Assembly (NCBI GenBank): GCA_000310025.1
Contig: FN649726.1
Span: forward strand, 611,303 to 670,607
From: Ectocarpus siliculosus
Lineage: Eukaryota > Sar > Phaeophyceae > Ectocarpales > Ectocarpaceae
DNA length: 59,305 nt
Direction of reading: 5' to 3'
Shown here piece by piece: positions 11,770-23,296 of the stretch (position 1 is the stretch's first letter; each line of letters starts with the position of its first letter). The notes under the pieces were generated by a model. That model did no database searches. It had not been told where the DNA came from and was given only the letters and a program-made list of their open reading frames with translations. The translations under genes and the position numbers were made by a program.

Positions 11770-13575
11770 GTACTAGTCGTTTTTGTTGGTTTGGGAATGT
11801 GTGGGGTGTGTGCTTTGGGGAAAGAATGATACACGAACAAATCTGTGGGACGAAAACACTTTTCGAGTGTAGCACGCCCTCGTTCCAACACGATTATTGC
11901 GAAGTGACAACCTCGCTGGTTCGGAACCTCTGCGAATGATGAAGTACCAACTCTTCTTCCGAAACACATTCACTCGAGAAACTTTCCACGTAAATGTGAA
12001 GGGATCTACAGTCAGCAGTTTTAAGTCGCAGCCAAACAAAACTCCGTTGACGAGGAAGAGGGCAAACTTCACATTTCAAGCACACGACACACACGACAGC
12101 TGGTGTGCGTCAAACCCATACCGAACGATATCTAGACTAGCGTCCAGGAAAATGGGACGAGAGCAAAAAAAGTGAAGTCTAGCGAACCATCTTCACTGGT
12201 TCCACCATTCATTCCATTTCAGATCAACTCACAAAATTTCTGGCATGACGTAATACTCTGCTCTCAACCCACCATTATCTCAAAAGCGAAGAACTGAACC
12301 CGTACCCCTGTGTAAGCGGTTGCAGTCGCATCACGCTCTAGTTCACAATTTCAAAGTGATTTATCTCAACACTTGATGATCTCGTTGTATAGAGGGTTTC
12401 GCCAATGAAACGGGCTTCTCCCATGAGTTTCTCATCTTCGAATCGCACGGTTCTTCCCCAGTCAGGAACGACGTTCGGGTCTGCAGGAAGGCATCAAAAC
12501 TGTTGTTTACATGACGAGAGAAAGAGTACCCCTACCTAGGCTATCGACCCAAAACAGCAAACCAACCGCAATACGAAGCATGACGCACACACCCCTTTCC
12601 CACTCTTTTTTTCTCCTGGTCGTACTCCAGCCGAATGACCACAAGTACAACCTCCGCTTTTTGCGACCTGCTGGAATTATAGACCTCCGCGACCCGTTGC
12701 AATAATAGAAGATACGTGTTAGGCGAGGGAGGGCGGTGTCAAGCGAGGCCTGGCCATCCCTCAATCACATGGCCTTCGCCAAAAAAAAACAACGAATTAT
12801 CGCCTGCATTTGCTCCTAGAGAGGTAGCTTTCGTCGTGGCAGCACGGACCCCTTCGAAGAGCAGCGCGCCGCAGTACTTGACAATTCAGATCACGCTAAT
12901 CCTTCTCTACCCACTTCTACAAAAACTAACTGCATCGTACAAGGACAACAATACGTCAAGCATCATGCGCGCCTTTCTTACCGCTTAGGATTACACCGGC
13001 GACGTGCAGCAACAACTGATGTTCTTCTACCAATACTCTAAAAAGCCCCCAACCACACACAACCACATTCGTGAATACGCAACGATGTAGGACAAGCGCA
13101 GGTTGCGTCGACAAGTGCATCGATAACCACCCGCAACGTCCGGATGGCGACAGAGGTGACGTCACATCGTACAACACGGGGGCAAGTAGAAAACCACACA
13201 CCCATGATAGAATGGGTGTCCCCAGTCTTCTGATTGGTCCATTTTTGTGAAACGACATTTTTTCGTTGGAAACTCCCTTGGTCAACTGGTGACGCCATCA
13301 AGAGTGGTCACGCCACCTCTTGAAAAAATTCAACCAAATGAAATGGCGGTGGTTTGATCCTGGTGTCAGTCATGAACTAACTCGGTATTGTAGTCTGGAA
13401 AGCCCCGATAACTGACGACGTCTTCCGTAGCGGTGAAAATAGTGCCGTTGTCGGCGTAGTTTGTTTGCCGGCACACGTCTCCATCTTTCCTAACATCTCC
13501 GCCACCTCCATCTTTCACTCTCATCTGCGTGGCTCACTACTCTCCGACTGTCCTCATCACCGCCTGGAGAACCGG
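11770..13575. other. Non-coding stretch
   Basis: No reading frame here resembles a protein family and I found no repeat shared with the rest of the window. It probably holds the 3' flank of the minus-strand gene that ends at 13576. Confidence 0.4.
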
Positions 13576-16500
13576 CTAGCCGTCTCGTTGGCCCGCCCTC
13601 GGCCTCGGTTGCTTAAACTTGGGGAGCTTGTTCCGCCTGGCAGCATCGTGAGTGAACGCCATGTGCCGCCTCTGCGACTCGCTCCACCCGCCGCCGCCGG
13701 TACTGCCGCCGCCGTGCTCCGGCGACTTCTTCTCTACCCGCCACTCGAGGTCGGTGCTACCGCCGCCCTGCTTCTTCTTGGGTATCCAATACGCGTCCCG
13801 CTCGGGCGTCTTCTTCGGTATCACGTACCCGTTGGCGGCGCTGCTACGGCCGCCTTGCCCCACGTTAAGCTTCGGCTTCTTCTGTACCGTCATGTACTCC
13901 TGCCGCCCTGTGGTCGCCTCCCCTGATGACGCGGCTGGGAGAGCGGGAGGTCTGTTCTTGCGCTTGTTCGTTTCCCTGGACTCGGCGCCGCCATCGACGT
14001 TATTGCTGCTGCCGCCACCGCCCCTGCTCGGGAAGGTTTGAATGGGGGCGGGGGCCTGCCGGTTGCGGTCACCACCCCCCTTCCCACCGTCGCCGCCGCT
14101 CCTCTTTTTTGACGGTCCAACAGCGCCCTCCTGTGCCTCTGCCTCTCGCCCCTTTTCCCTTTTCTCTTTGATCTTCTGGCCCACCCTCTCGACTTCCTTT
14201 TCCGGGCGTCTCTCGCTGCTGGAATCGTTCGCGTGCCCCCCCCTTCCTGATGCTGCTGCTGCTGCTGTTGGAGCTGCCTTGGACACCCTTTGTCCCCGTT
14301 CCTTTCCTTCACCTTCAGCTTCCTCCGAAACATCCACAACCTCTTGCTTGTTCTCCCTGCCCTTCGTCGTTGCCTCCTGCTTTTTGATCTCTTGTTGGTT
14401 CTCCGGTCTTGCCCTCATTTTCTCCTTGGCCTTGACGATCGAGGCTTCCGTAACGTCCTCAACCTCTGGCTTGTCGTCCGTGCCCTTCTCCTGCTTCTTC
14501 TTGACATTTTGTTCCTTCCCCGGTTCAGCCTGCACCTTCGGCTTCGTTTTCTTCTTGCCCTTGGAGATCGACGCTTCCGTGACATCCTCAACCTCTTGCT
14601 CATCGTCCGTGCCCTTCTCCTGCTTCTTCTTCACCTGTTGTTCACTCTCCGGTTCTGCCCGTGCCTTTGGCTTCATCTTGGCCTCGGCAATCGACGCTTC
14701 CGAAACATCCTCAACCTCTTGCTCATCGTCCGTGCCCTTTGTCTCCTGCTCGTTCTCCGGCTCTACCCGCACCTTTGGTTTCGTCCTTTTCTTGGACTTG
14801 GCGATCGACGCTGCGATCGCGTGACCAGCATCCTCTTCCCCCAGCGGCGACTCCTTTCGCCCCACGGAGCGAGCACCACCACCACTGCCGCATGCAACGC
14901 TGGCAGCACCTCCTCCGCCATTCGCAGCTGCCGCCGTTGTCGAGCTCTGCGCCTTCTTCGCTGCTGCCTTGCTCCTTTTCCGGCTCCTTCCAGTGGCGTC
15001 ATCGTCAGCGTCGCTGCTGTCGCCGCCGCCGCCGCTGCTCTCGCAGCTGCGGCGCTTTGGTGCATTGCGCTACAAGGGTCGCGAGGGAAAAAAGCAATGG
15101 AGGTGGTGGGGCCCGAAGAAAAAGACAAAGGTCATGACATCAGCTAACAGGCCAAACGGACGAAAGCAGCAACACATGACAGCAGGTAAGCATGCCTGAA
15201 CTACGACAGAAGGGTCGAGAGCTGGCACTATTAAAGTGCGATCGTTCTTGAAGCCATTGTGTTGTTGGACTCTCCAACTCACACAGAAATAATTCGTTCC
15301 CGCCACAAGCTATCGTTGGTCAGAAGAAACAACCAGTCGACAACCAACCATCGAGGTTCATCCTAACACGATGGTCGACCTACGATCTCGCTTTCCTACA
15401 CCGCTAAAGAGCACACTCTGTAGTCGTCCAACGAGGTACCGGAGTCTCACATCATGACCCGCAAACACACGCCCCCAAACACACGCCTGATGCACCCAAC
15501 CGATCCACACCAACCAAGAAAAAACAAACAGCAACAGCAAGCAACACAAACGCCGCGCACCAGCTGATCCCCGGCGCCGTAAGCGGTGATGCTCTTCCGG
15601 AACCCATCCACCAGGGTCTCCATCCGTTCGTGCCTGCGCTGGTCGACGCCCTCCAACTTCCCCCTCTTGAGTTTGTAGTGGTGAACCTCTGCTCCGCGGT
15701 AGTCTTGGAATGGGTCGAAAAAGTTGCGACCGGAAGAAGACAAAAAAACATGGGGGAAAGGTTGCAAAGGAGTGGGGGGAAGCCGGGGGAGACTAAAGGT
15801 AGTGGGCGTGGGTCCGGGTGATCAAGGTAGAGCGCAGCAGCACTGGGTATAACGTCTTGAGTAGAGCAGGCCACGCTTGAGTCGGTCAACCCAGGCTTGT
15901 CTGTTGGTGGTGGTCATCGTCGTGCTACAGTACTGTGATTTGTTGTTGCTGCTGTTTCCATCTCGATATCCGCTAGTTCCGCGCCAAGCTACGAGAGGAT
16001 GGTGAAGAAAAAGATGAAGTCAAAGGCACGAGAACCTCCCGCAGAAAAACTAAACTGCATCCACCAAATTTCATCACGCGATTCGAGAGAGGTGAACTGA
16101 CGCACGAAGCTTCTCTTCGGCAACCCAGAAGGAGAGAGGAGGAATGAACCATCGGATCTACTTCCGCGTCTTGGTCACACCATATAACACCACGGGTACG
16201 TGTTTGTAGTCATGAACGCACGTTCAAACATGATACTTTGATAAGAGTATCGCTCACCCAACTGCATCTCTCCGGTGTCCTCGTCTTTGATGTATCTCTG
16301 GATGACCCAATCGTTCAATACCCTTGGGGTTCCGCAAACGATGGGTTAAAATGCGGAATACATGGGGGCGGGGGGGAGGGGTCAGTACAGAATGTGGTGG
16401 AGATACTGCATAGTGGTGATGGTGAGAGCACGGTCAACCACCTCATCAACAACAGCAACTAAAACAACATACTAGCATCTAACCCTCTTACACTTGATGG

Positions 16501-19500
16501 TTGTCCAGCACGAGTAGCTCGACGTTCGCTTCCTTGGCCGCCTTCTTGCCCCGAATCTCCAAGATCGTCGCTTCCCGTCTGGACGAAGCCAACCCAACAA
16601 TTTTCGTCTGACAACCCGAGCAAAACAAACCAAACACGCCAAGGGAGGGGGCGGGGAGCGCGGGGGGGTTCGTCATACAAGGGAGAGAAATCCACAGAGG
16701 GGGGGGGGGTCCCATATTCCAGAGAAAAACCCACATCAATACGAGATTTGTGAATGAGCGGTGATGTTGCCTGCACATGAGGAGACATGGGAAGCAGAGG
16801 GGGGGTGCCTGCAACAAATAACGGCAACGGTGTCTGAAACAAATATTTTTTTCAGAGGTGTTCATCGACGACGGCGCTCCTACTACGTTCATTGCAAGTA
16901 GGACCCAAAAATAGTAGTGTACTCAGGTTTTGTGGACACGCGCCCTCGCGCCCGTCCCCGACTACGTGATGCGTCTGGCGAAAATGCCGCTCTTCGGGTG
17001 AGGCTGTGCCGCGATATTTTCTTCCAACTTTACCGCTTGCCCACGCCGCCGCGGCCCTGCCGCCCTCGTCATGGTGCTTTCGTTTCCACGTGTGCGCTAT
17101 TGTGAGGTCGTGGGGCTTTCGAATCCTTGGGGGGAATGCCACAGGAGATTTTGCGTATGCGCGAAGAACGTGGCCACCACAGGCAACAACACGGCCGCAA
17201 AATTTTGCCGCCGTCCAGACGTGAGAAACCCGGTTTCGCCCGAAACAAATGGTATGGCACGACGGTGGTGGTGGTGGTGGTACGGATGTCCACACTCACC
17301 CTGTCCCAGTAGAAGATTCTGTCGCCAGGTGCAAGGGGGAGGCCCCTCTCCATTTGGACCGATTTGCTGGAGTACTTAGGGATGTCGTCGTCGGCGCCCT
17401 AAAGAAAAGGTCATCAGCAAAAAAAAGACGCTTCACGACGACATAAGCGGCACAAAACAAGGACCATATCGATTTGGCCAACAAAAGGGTAACAATTGAC
17501 AGATACCGTGCGGGCGGGGGGCGGGGTTGAACCAGGGGGCTGGAGGTCGGGAAAGACAGCAAAACTTAACCAAAGCGTTACTGGAGTACAACAAGGCAAG
17601 GGGCGTCACACACGCATAAGTACAACAAGGCATCGCCTATTTACAAGTACAACAAAGCAGAGGCGCCGCATAAGTGCAACAAGGCAGAGGCATCGCACAT
17701 GAATAAGTACAACAAGGCAGCATATGTCGGAAGTGCAGCAAGGCATACGCGGCATATGCCTTGTCGCTCGCTTCGCTGCTGCTGCGCACCTCGCCCCCGT
17801 CTTCGCCAGCGGAGCTCTCTCCCTCCTCCTCCTCCTCCAACTCCCTCTGCTGTCTCCGCAGCTCTAGCTCCTGCTCCGCCCTGCGGCTCTCCTCCTCGTC
17901 CTCCTGGACTTTCTTGGCCTTGAGCTCCAACGCTCGGCTCAGGAACTGTTAAGAAGAGAAGATTATCGGGTCGAGCCGCCCAGTGGCAACAAGAAGAACC
18001 GTCCAGTGTGAAGACGAGGAACCTCTTCAAAGGAGCGGGTACGACTTGAAGACCATTCCGATTGAAAGTTAAGCCCAAGTCGGTGGGTCAAGGGAACTAT
18101 TCTGGCCTCGGTCCGCAGAAACACGGAAAAGACGACAGGCGTGGTCAGAAGCTCAGCTTTTGCCCCCCGCCAATAAATGGCCGGGTCCTACTTGCGGTCA
18201 AGAGAGAGAAAACACAGGGCGCGGTCTCTTGGTGAGTTCCACGGACTTGCGTGTCAAAAAGCAGTCGAGACGCACAGCCAGATAATATTGCACCGGATAC
18301 CATGCCTTCTCTGCCACACCATCAGATTGGATGTCTAAACAGGTAAAATAACGTACACAGGTCGTTCGAGAAAAAAAAAATCCGCCCATCGTGCTCTTTG
18401 CTGTTTCAAGCCGATTCACACGTTGGGACGCGTCTTGCTTGCCCATAGTACACCCAAAGGTATGCAACAAGGCACCAAGTTGCTTCCCGCAATCCCCTCT
18501 CTACCTTCTGCGCGTGCTCCAGCGTAACGTCCCAGTTCTGCTTGGAAAGCTGCTTGCTCTTGCCCTTGGCTTTCCGGAAGTGGTAATCGGCGTCTGCCCA
18601 AGAGTCCTCGGGGCCAAGCGCGCGGTCCTGGCCGGCCTTCTTGCCGGCCATCACCGTGTTGTAGGGGAGCACGCTCTCGACGGGCTTGCCGCGAACGCAC
18701 GCGTACGGCGTCTCCGGCTTGGCGTGGCACGTCAGGCAGAGTGGCAAGAACTGCAGGATGACGAAGCCTGGGGGGGGGGGGGGTGCGGCGGCAGAAGGAG
18801 ATAGGGACACAGGGAGAAACAGAAAAACAAGAAAATAATGTTGAATGGGGGGGGGGGGGGGGGGGGGGGGGGTCTCCCCATNNNNNNNNNNNNNNNNNNN
18901 NNNNNNNNNNNNNNNNNNNNNNNNNNNNNNNNNNNNNNNNNNNNNNNNNNNNNNNNNNNNNNNNNNNNNNNNNNNNNNNNNGGGGGGGGTGTACTCATAG
19001 TCGTGCATGCCGTAGTCGTTTGACCATTGACCTCGCATCCCTACAAAGCCGGGACGGAGCACGCCGGGTTCTCACCGGACCAGGCTCTCACATCACCAAG
19101 CGCGAAGCGCCGTGAGGTATTTGGCGAGTCGCATGAAGGGTGAGCTGCATCCTGCTAAGGGTGTTCGGCATCTTGTGCTTACTTCCTTGCGTACGGATGA
19201 CAGCTACGTATGACTTAATTTATTTTCTGGTGCTTTCACTTCCAGAGACAGTTGTAAGCACTGTGTAACTGCCTCGAGGAAGCTTGACCATTTTAACACA
19301 ACGTGGTGCGATCATCCCCCGTTGCGCGGAGTAAGGGTTCTCGACCCCGCACAACATGATCTACTCGACCACCATTATGGTTACCGCCAAAAAAAAAAAA
19401 CGAGGTGAAAAAAAAAAAACGGTAACCTGGTTGCCGAGTTCACGAAGTGAGTTGGCTTGTTTTACAACGTCGTTGCCAAGCGACGAAAACCCAATCCCGA

Positions 19501-22500
19501 TGGCAAACACCGAGTGGGGGGCTTGTTTTACAACGTCGTTGCCAAGCGACGAAAACCCAAACCCCGATGGCAAACACCGGGGGGGGCGGCTTGTTTTACA
19601 ACGTCGTTGCCAAGCGACGAAAACCCAAACCCCGATGGCAAACAAGGCCGAGGGGGGGGGGGGGAGGGGGGATTAAAAAAACAAAAAGGCCCCCCCGGGA
19701 AAAGGAGCGATTTTCCCCCCCCATGCATCTTCCCTCACATGCAGACGTTTCCCATGCAGGATCTCCCCAACCATAACGCAAGCGCACAGGCCGACAACCA
19801 TGTGATCCCGCCCCCACCATTTACTTTCGCGCTCATCACATCGCTAGATCAACAACACAAGGCCGCGGCCGAGTGCACCACCCTACGTGCACAGCACGCA
19901 GCACGCTCACTGTAGGTGACATACGATATCACAGCCGCTGGACTGATTTTCAAAGCTCGACAACTCCACAGCAGAAAGCACGGCGATGCCAAAAAAGGCG
20001 GCGTAGGAACCGTCCCATCGAGAGCTTTCCGAAAAATTACATCCTCTCCGTAACCAAGCTTTGACAATCGGTCCAGGATATATTCTACCACCTACGCCGA
20101 ACAACCGAATTCCACACCCCGGCCCCAAACTTACGATTTCTGGATGGGGTAACGCTCTTAGCCCTCGGGCCGTACGCCATCACACCGTCTGGCGGCGCTT
20201 TGACCTTGGCGAAGATGTGGAGGTGTTCGGGCACCACGATGGCGGGGCAGTCCTGACACCACACAAGCTGATCCGGGGTGATGGAATCCCAGTAAGAGTT
20301 GATCTGGTTGGTCACCTGCGGGAAGACCTCGAGCTCTGTCTGGTCGAACTTTGGTTTGCTCATGCTCTTGCTCTTGATCTTGGCGTAGTCGTGGCCGTCC
20401 GCTTCCCTCGGCTCTGCTGCTGCTGCTCCCCCTCCTGTCGCCGAAGCAAAAAAAAGGCCGCCGAATTGCGCCGAAGCAAAAAAAAAATAGACCGTCATGT
20501 TGGCCACACTTCAGGACGAGGGGAGGGGGGGGGAGCGTGGAGCTGCTCGACAATCCCGCAAGCAAAGGCTCTGTGCCTCGACAAAAGAGCAAGGCGGCGT
20601 CCTCCCTCGGGGGTGGATTATCACCTGAGGGACCTACTAGCCCTGTGCCATGTTTCGGTAGCCCCCGTGGTGGTATACCCTACACCGGTGGATTGATTGT
20701 CGACACCATGCGATGAAATCCACTCGGTCGACCAAAATGTCGATGCTGATCGTGCCTGCGAGGATCACCACCATATGCCCCTGCCTCGTCGGAGACAGGC
20801 GGAGCAGTTTGGTCGAAGAAAACAGCACCGGCATTGTGATCGACAAGGGAGAAGATTTTGTGCGGACCTTGAGAAGACATGGTAATTGCCACGAATGTTT
20901 CACGGCCACGGAACTCCGTGGAACATTCGTTATTCCGTTGGACTCCATTGAACTCCACTTCCATTTCTTGGCAGCACTTGAATTTCCACGGAACTCCACT
21001 ACGTTCCACGGCAAGCCGTATGTTCCACCGTGGAATGCCATGGAGTCCATTGCTGTCCGTGGAATTTTCTTCGGAGCGGCGTCCGTGTTGAGGTTTTAGA
21101 GGTCAAACGATGGTCTTGCGACTCATGGAGTGAGAGGTGTGGGAGGGTGAATTGTGTTGTTTTGGAGCTCCGCATCCTCGATACTCTCATTTTGGGATCT
21201 AACATCAGCTGTCACGCTCCGAGATTTCATATTATCTGCGTATCAGAATCTCCACGGCGGGCTACTGTTACGGGGTGTATGCGCCGCGAAATATAGAAGA
21301 GAATGATCCCTTCTAGGAGGAGAGGGGGCGTGTAGCTCCCCGATGAAAGGCAAAAACAGGGGGACAGGATCTAGTAGCCCCTTGCTTGAGGAGAGCTGAT
21401 CCGTCCCCCAAGGCAACAATAACAGCTTCTGTTCCGCACGAGTTAATAACAAGTTAGCTCTTCACGGTCTTCCAGACTGCACCGCGCGTGCATGTACTTA
21501 AAGAGTCCATTAAAGCCTATATGAATGGGTTTTTTCTTGAGAACCGGCATTATCGCGGACCAGAGCACCCTTTTATAGAGGCATCACCTTATCATGCCTG
21601 AACCGGCACCATAACGGGCGACCAGCATCATTCGACCGGCAAATATCGCGACCACCTACATACTGCACGGATAGCTATCTGCGAAATTGTGGAACCGAAA
21701 GGGGCATGTTTTCATATTTTCCCCCTTTTGCACTCTTCGGTTTTCGTGATTAATACTTCAAGGAGTCAGAACACTAATTTATATTTATGCATTGGTCAAC
21801 TCGTTGTTGATGGTACTACATTTCCTTCCGTACATGTAAATACAAGTTGTTCTGGGATTTTTTGATGTGTACGAACGGGAAGAGAACTTCTTTGATTCCC
21901 GAAAGTCGAAGTGATATGATGCGCCCTGCCCACGCCGTTTAGTTTTGTTAATCTACGTGATGATTGCTCACGATTGCCTCGGGGAGAGAAGAGGGTCTTT
22001 TTTTTTTTGGTATTCACGTCAAATCAGCGCTCACAGCACTTGTGCTGTTTACTCCAACCCGTGGGCACATAGAAGGGCTCCTCTCACTGATGCCCCTCCT
22101 GCGGTGCTTTGTATTCGTTTTTTAATGCGGGAAGGGTGCAGCTATCTCTTCCCTCTGTGTACACACGAACTACATGTACTTGTACACTGCGGCGCTTTCC
22201 ACCCAGGAAATGAAAAATGAAAAAAAAAATGAGAAATAATTCAAAATTCAACCTTGCTGGTCGCCAACTAGTCTACTGCTGTACCGACAGGTGACACTAG
22301 ACAGGTGACACAAGATACCACACACCCCGGGACCGATTTCCGATTTCCAAAGCTCGATTACTCTACATCGAAGAGGGCATATAGACCAATCGATCAAGTT
22401 TCGGGGAGCGCTCTCGATGAAGCGGTTGCAACTCCGCCACTTTCGGCACGCAACTCTGCTGTTGCTGTAGATGCATCGGAGAAAAATAGAGCCTGTTGCG

Positions 22501-23024
22501 TTCCAAAAAAGCATGGTGTGGACATCTAGACGTCACCCATGCAATACGGTACTGCATGCAGTTCGCACCATACCGAATGCTTCAACATTGGACCAAGTTT
22601 GGCATGAAGTAAATTACAATACACGTTACTCAAGCTACCGCTGTCGGGTGGACGACGACGATACGCATGTCACCAGCCGCTGCGAAACGCTCTCATCTTG
22701 CTGGGCGCGCAAATCAATTTCAAATCCGCACGCAGACAGATGATTTTTGAATCCTGAAAGTGCATTCGACACATCGGCAACCGTCGCACCTGATATTCCT
22801 CCCCCCTCATCTGCAGCACCACCTCCGACCTGCGTGGGAGACTTAATTTTCTCCGTGGCAGGAGGAGGAGTGGGACGAGGAGGGGTGTCCGGGAGAGAAA
22901 ATTCATCGTCAGAGTCGATGATGGCGTCCAAGTCTACTGCCTCTCGACGCGGCGGCGGTGATGGACGGCTTTTGGAGAAGCCAAACAGGTCGTCGAAGAG
23001 GTCGCCACTGCCCTTCTTGTCCAT
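13576..23024 (-). CDS. Unrecognised ~966-aa protein with charged C-terminal repeats
   Basis: Nine exons on the minus strand join in phase: 23024-22790, 20434-20135, 18767-18505, 17945-17760, 17398-17300, 16607-16492, 16322-16258, 15703-15561 and 15069-13576, together 967 codons including the TAG. The ATG at 23024 (MDKKGSGDLFDDLFGF) is in good context and starts an acidic, Pro-rich N terminus. Exons 2-3 form a compact region with paired cysteines (WCQDCP, LCLTCH) and 'HLHIFAKVKAPPDGVMAYGP'. Exon 4 is a Glu-rich coiled coil, and exons 5-8 look globular (PGDRIFYWDR, VELLVLDNHQVVLNDWVIQR, DYRGAEVHHYKLKRGKLEGV). The last exon (residues about 470-966) is disordered and basic, with four degenerate 42-48-residue repeats built on KGTDDEQEVEDVTEASI. 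The exon 4 donor must be AAG|GCATAT, a GC-AG intron. The link of exon 1 to exon 2 across 2.4 kb rests on phase and splice sites only. No family recognised; a nuclear role is a guess from composition. Confidence 0.75.
17584..17757. repeat. Minisatellite of GTACAACAAGGCA words beside a GC donor
   Basis: The word (A)AGTACAACAAGGCA recurs about seven times with 10-20 bp spacers (GTACAACAAAGCA, GTGCAACAAGGCA, GTGCAGCAAGGCA variants). On the minus strand this reads TGCCTTGTTGTACTT and begins directly at the GC donor of exon 4 of the unrecognised gene, so the first repeats are the 5' part of that intron. Confidence 0.75.
18847..18981. other. G26 homopolymer and 100-N assembly gap
   Basis: A run of 26 G (18847-18872), the string TCTCCCCAT, and then exactly 100 N (18882-18981) followed by eight G. 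One hundred N is a common placeholder for a gap of unknown size. It lies in intron 2 of the unrecognised minus-strand gene, directly before a repeat copy that elsewhere (58971-58988) starts with a long G run. Confidence 0.9.
18982..19311 (+). repeat. G-homopolymer-headed dispersed repeat, long copy
   Basis: From GTACTCATAGTCGTGCATGC to ...ACAACGTGGTGCGATC this matches 58989-59305 almost base for base, with scattered substitutions and one 8-bp difference (AAGCTTGACC versus AATTAA) near the end. The first 90 bp are shared with five shorter copies. On the opposite strand the core reads AATGGTCTAACGACTACGGC, which resembles the D-arm/A-box region of a tRNA. Confidence 0.85.
19451..19645. repeat. 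66-68 bp tandem repeat, three copies
   Basis: The unit CTTGTTTTACAACGTCGTTG continues CCAAGCGACGAAAACCCAA and CCCCGATGGCAAACA. It starts at 19456, 19522 and 19590, and the units are separated by G-rich joints of varying length (GTGGGGGG, GGGGGGGCGG). It lies in intron 2 of the unrecognised minus-strand gene. Confidence 0.9.
19910..20097. mobile_element. Foldback MITE-like element, copy 2 (degenerate)
   Basis: This copy is in reverse orientation relative to the one at 40396. Its interior (CAGCAGAAAGCACGG, AGGAACCGTCCCATCGAGAG) matches the reverse complement of that copy's interior, and its ends keep GGTGACAT...GATTTTCAAAGCTCGA and AAGCTTTGACAATCGGTCCA. It lies in intron 2 of the unrecognised minus-strand gene. 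Confidence 0.6.
20890..21065. repeat. Cluster of CCACGGAACTCC words with a hairpin
   Basis: Variants of TTCCACGGAACTCCA and its complement TGGAGTTCCGTGGAA occur about eight times in 170 bp. At 20906-20921 CCACGGAACTCCGTGG is a near-perfect inverted repeat, flanked by GAATGTT (20893) and AACATTC (20922), which extends the potential hairpin. It lies in intron 1 of the unrecognised minus-strand gene. Confidence 0.7.
22296..22475. mobile_element. Foldback MITE-like element, copy 3 (one arm)
   Basis: AGGTGACACAAGATACCACA, GGGACCGATTTCC and AAAGCTCGATTACTCTAC match the left arm of the element at 40396, and CTCTCGATGAAGCGGTTGCA matches its interior. The right arm is not recognisable. It lies in intron 1 of the unrecognised minus-strand gene. 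Confidence 0.6.
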
Positions 23025-23296
23025 CTCTTGCTACAGACACGCAATCTCCGTTCCCACCCCCCTCTGTGTGCGCGGTGCCGATCCGTTCGGCGAGAGCAGG
23101 TTGAGACAGCGGAGTTGTCTCGGCACCTTTCACAAGGTCATGCGAATAGAGGAGGTCTGCGCGCGCGACGATTGGGTCCTGATTGCGCCGCGTCCGCGTT
23201 GGCGTAGTTGCTCCTCTCCTTCGGCTATCCTACCTCCTCCCTCGCACCTCTCCTGCTGGCTCAATTGTTGAGAGCTAGCTCGCCACCACAACAACC
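23025..23296. promoter_or_regulatory. Shared divergent 5' region
   Basis: The two ATGs, 23024 on the minus strand and 23297 on the plus strand, are 272 bp apart and face away from each other, so both promoters and both 5' UTRs must fit here unless UTR introns exist. I see no TATA box; there are pyrimidine-rich tracts such as CTCCTCTCCTTC and CCTCCTCCCTCGC. Confidence 0.5.

Noticed and set aside
14042-15147. Plus-strand frames of 260 and 285 codons rich in Leu, Ser and Phe that look like membrane proteins
   Set aside because: They are antisense to the charged repeat exon of the minus-strand gene. Lys/Glu codons read in reverse give Phe/Leu/Ser, so the apparent hydrophobicity is an artefact.
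19456-19645. TTTTACAACGTCGT...AAAACCC resembles the lacZ alpha region of cloning vectors
   Set aside because: Only about 13 and 7 bases agree, the bases between differ, and the unit is repeated three times in native context. Vector contamination is not supported.
20637-21050. Minus-strand frames reminiscent of retroelement protease or integrase (ILVDRVDFIAWC)
   Set aside because: No catalytic Asp-Thr/Ser-Gly, zinc finger or other pol motif is present, and two frames compete over the same DNA.
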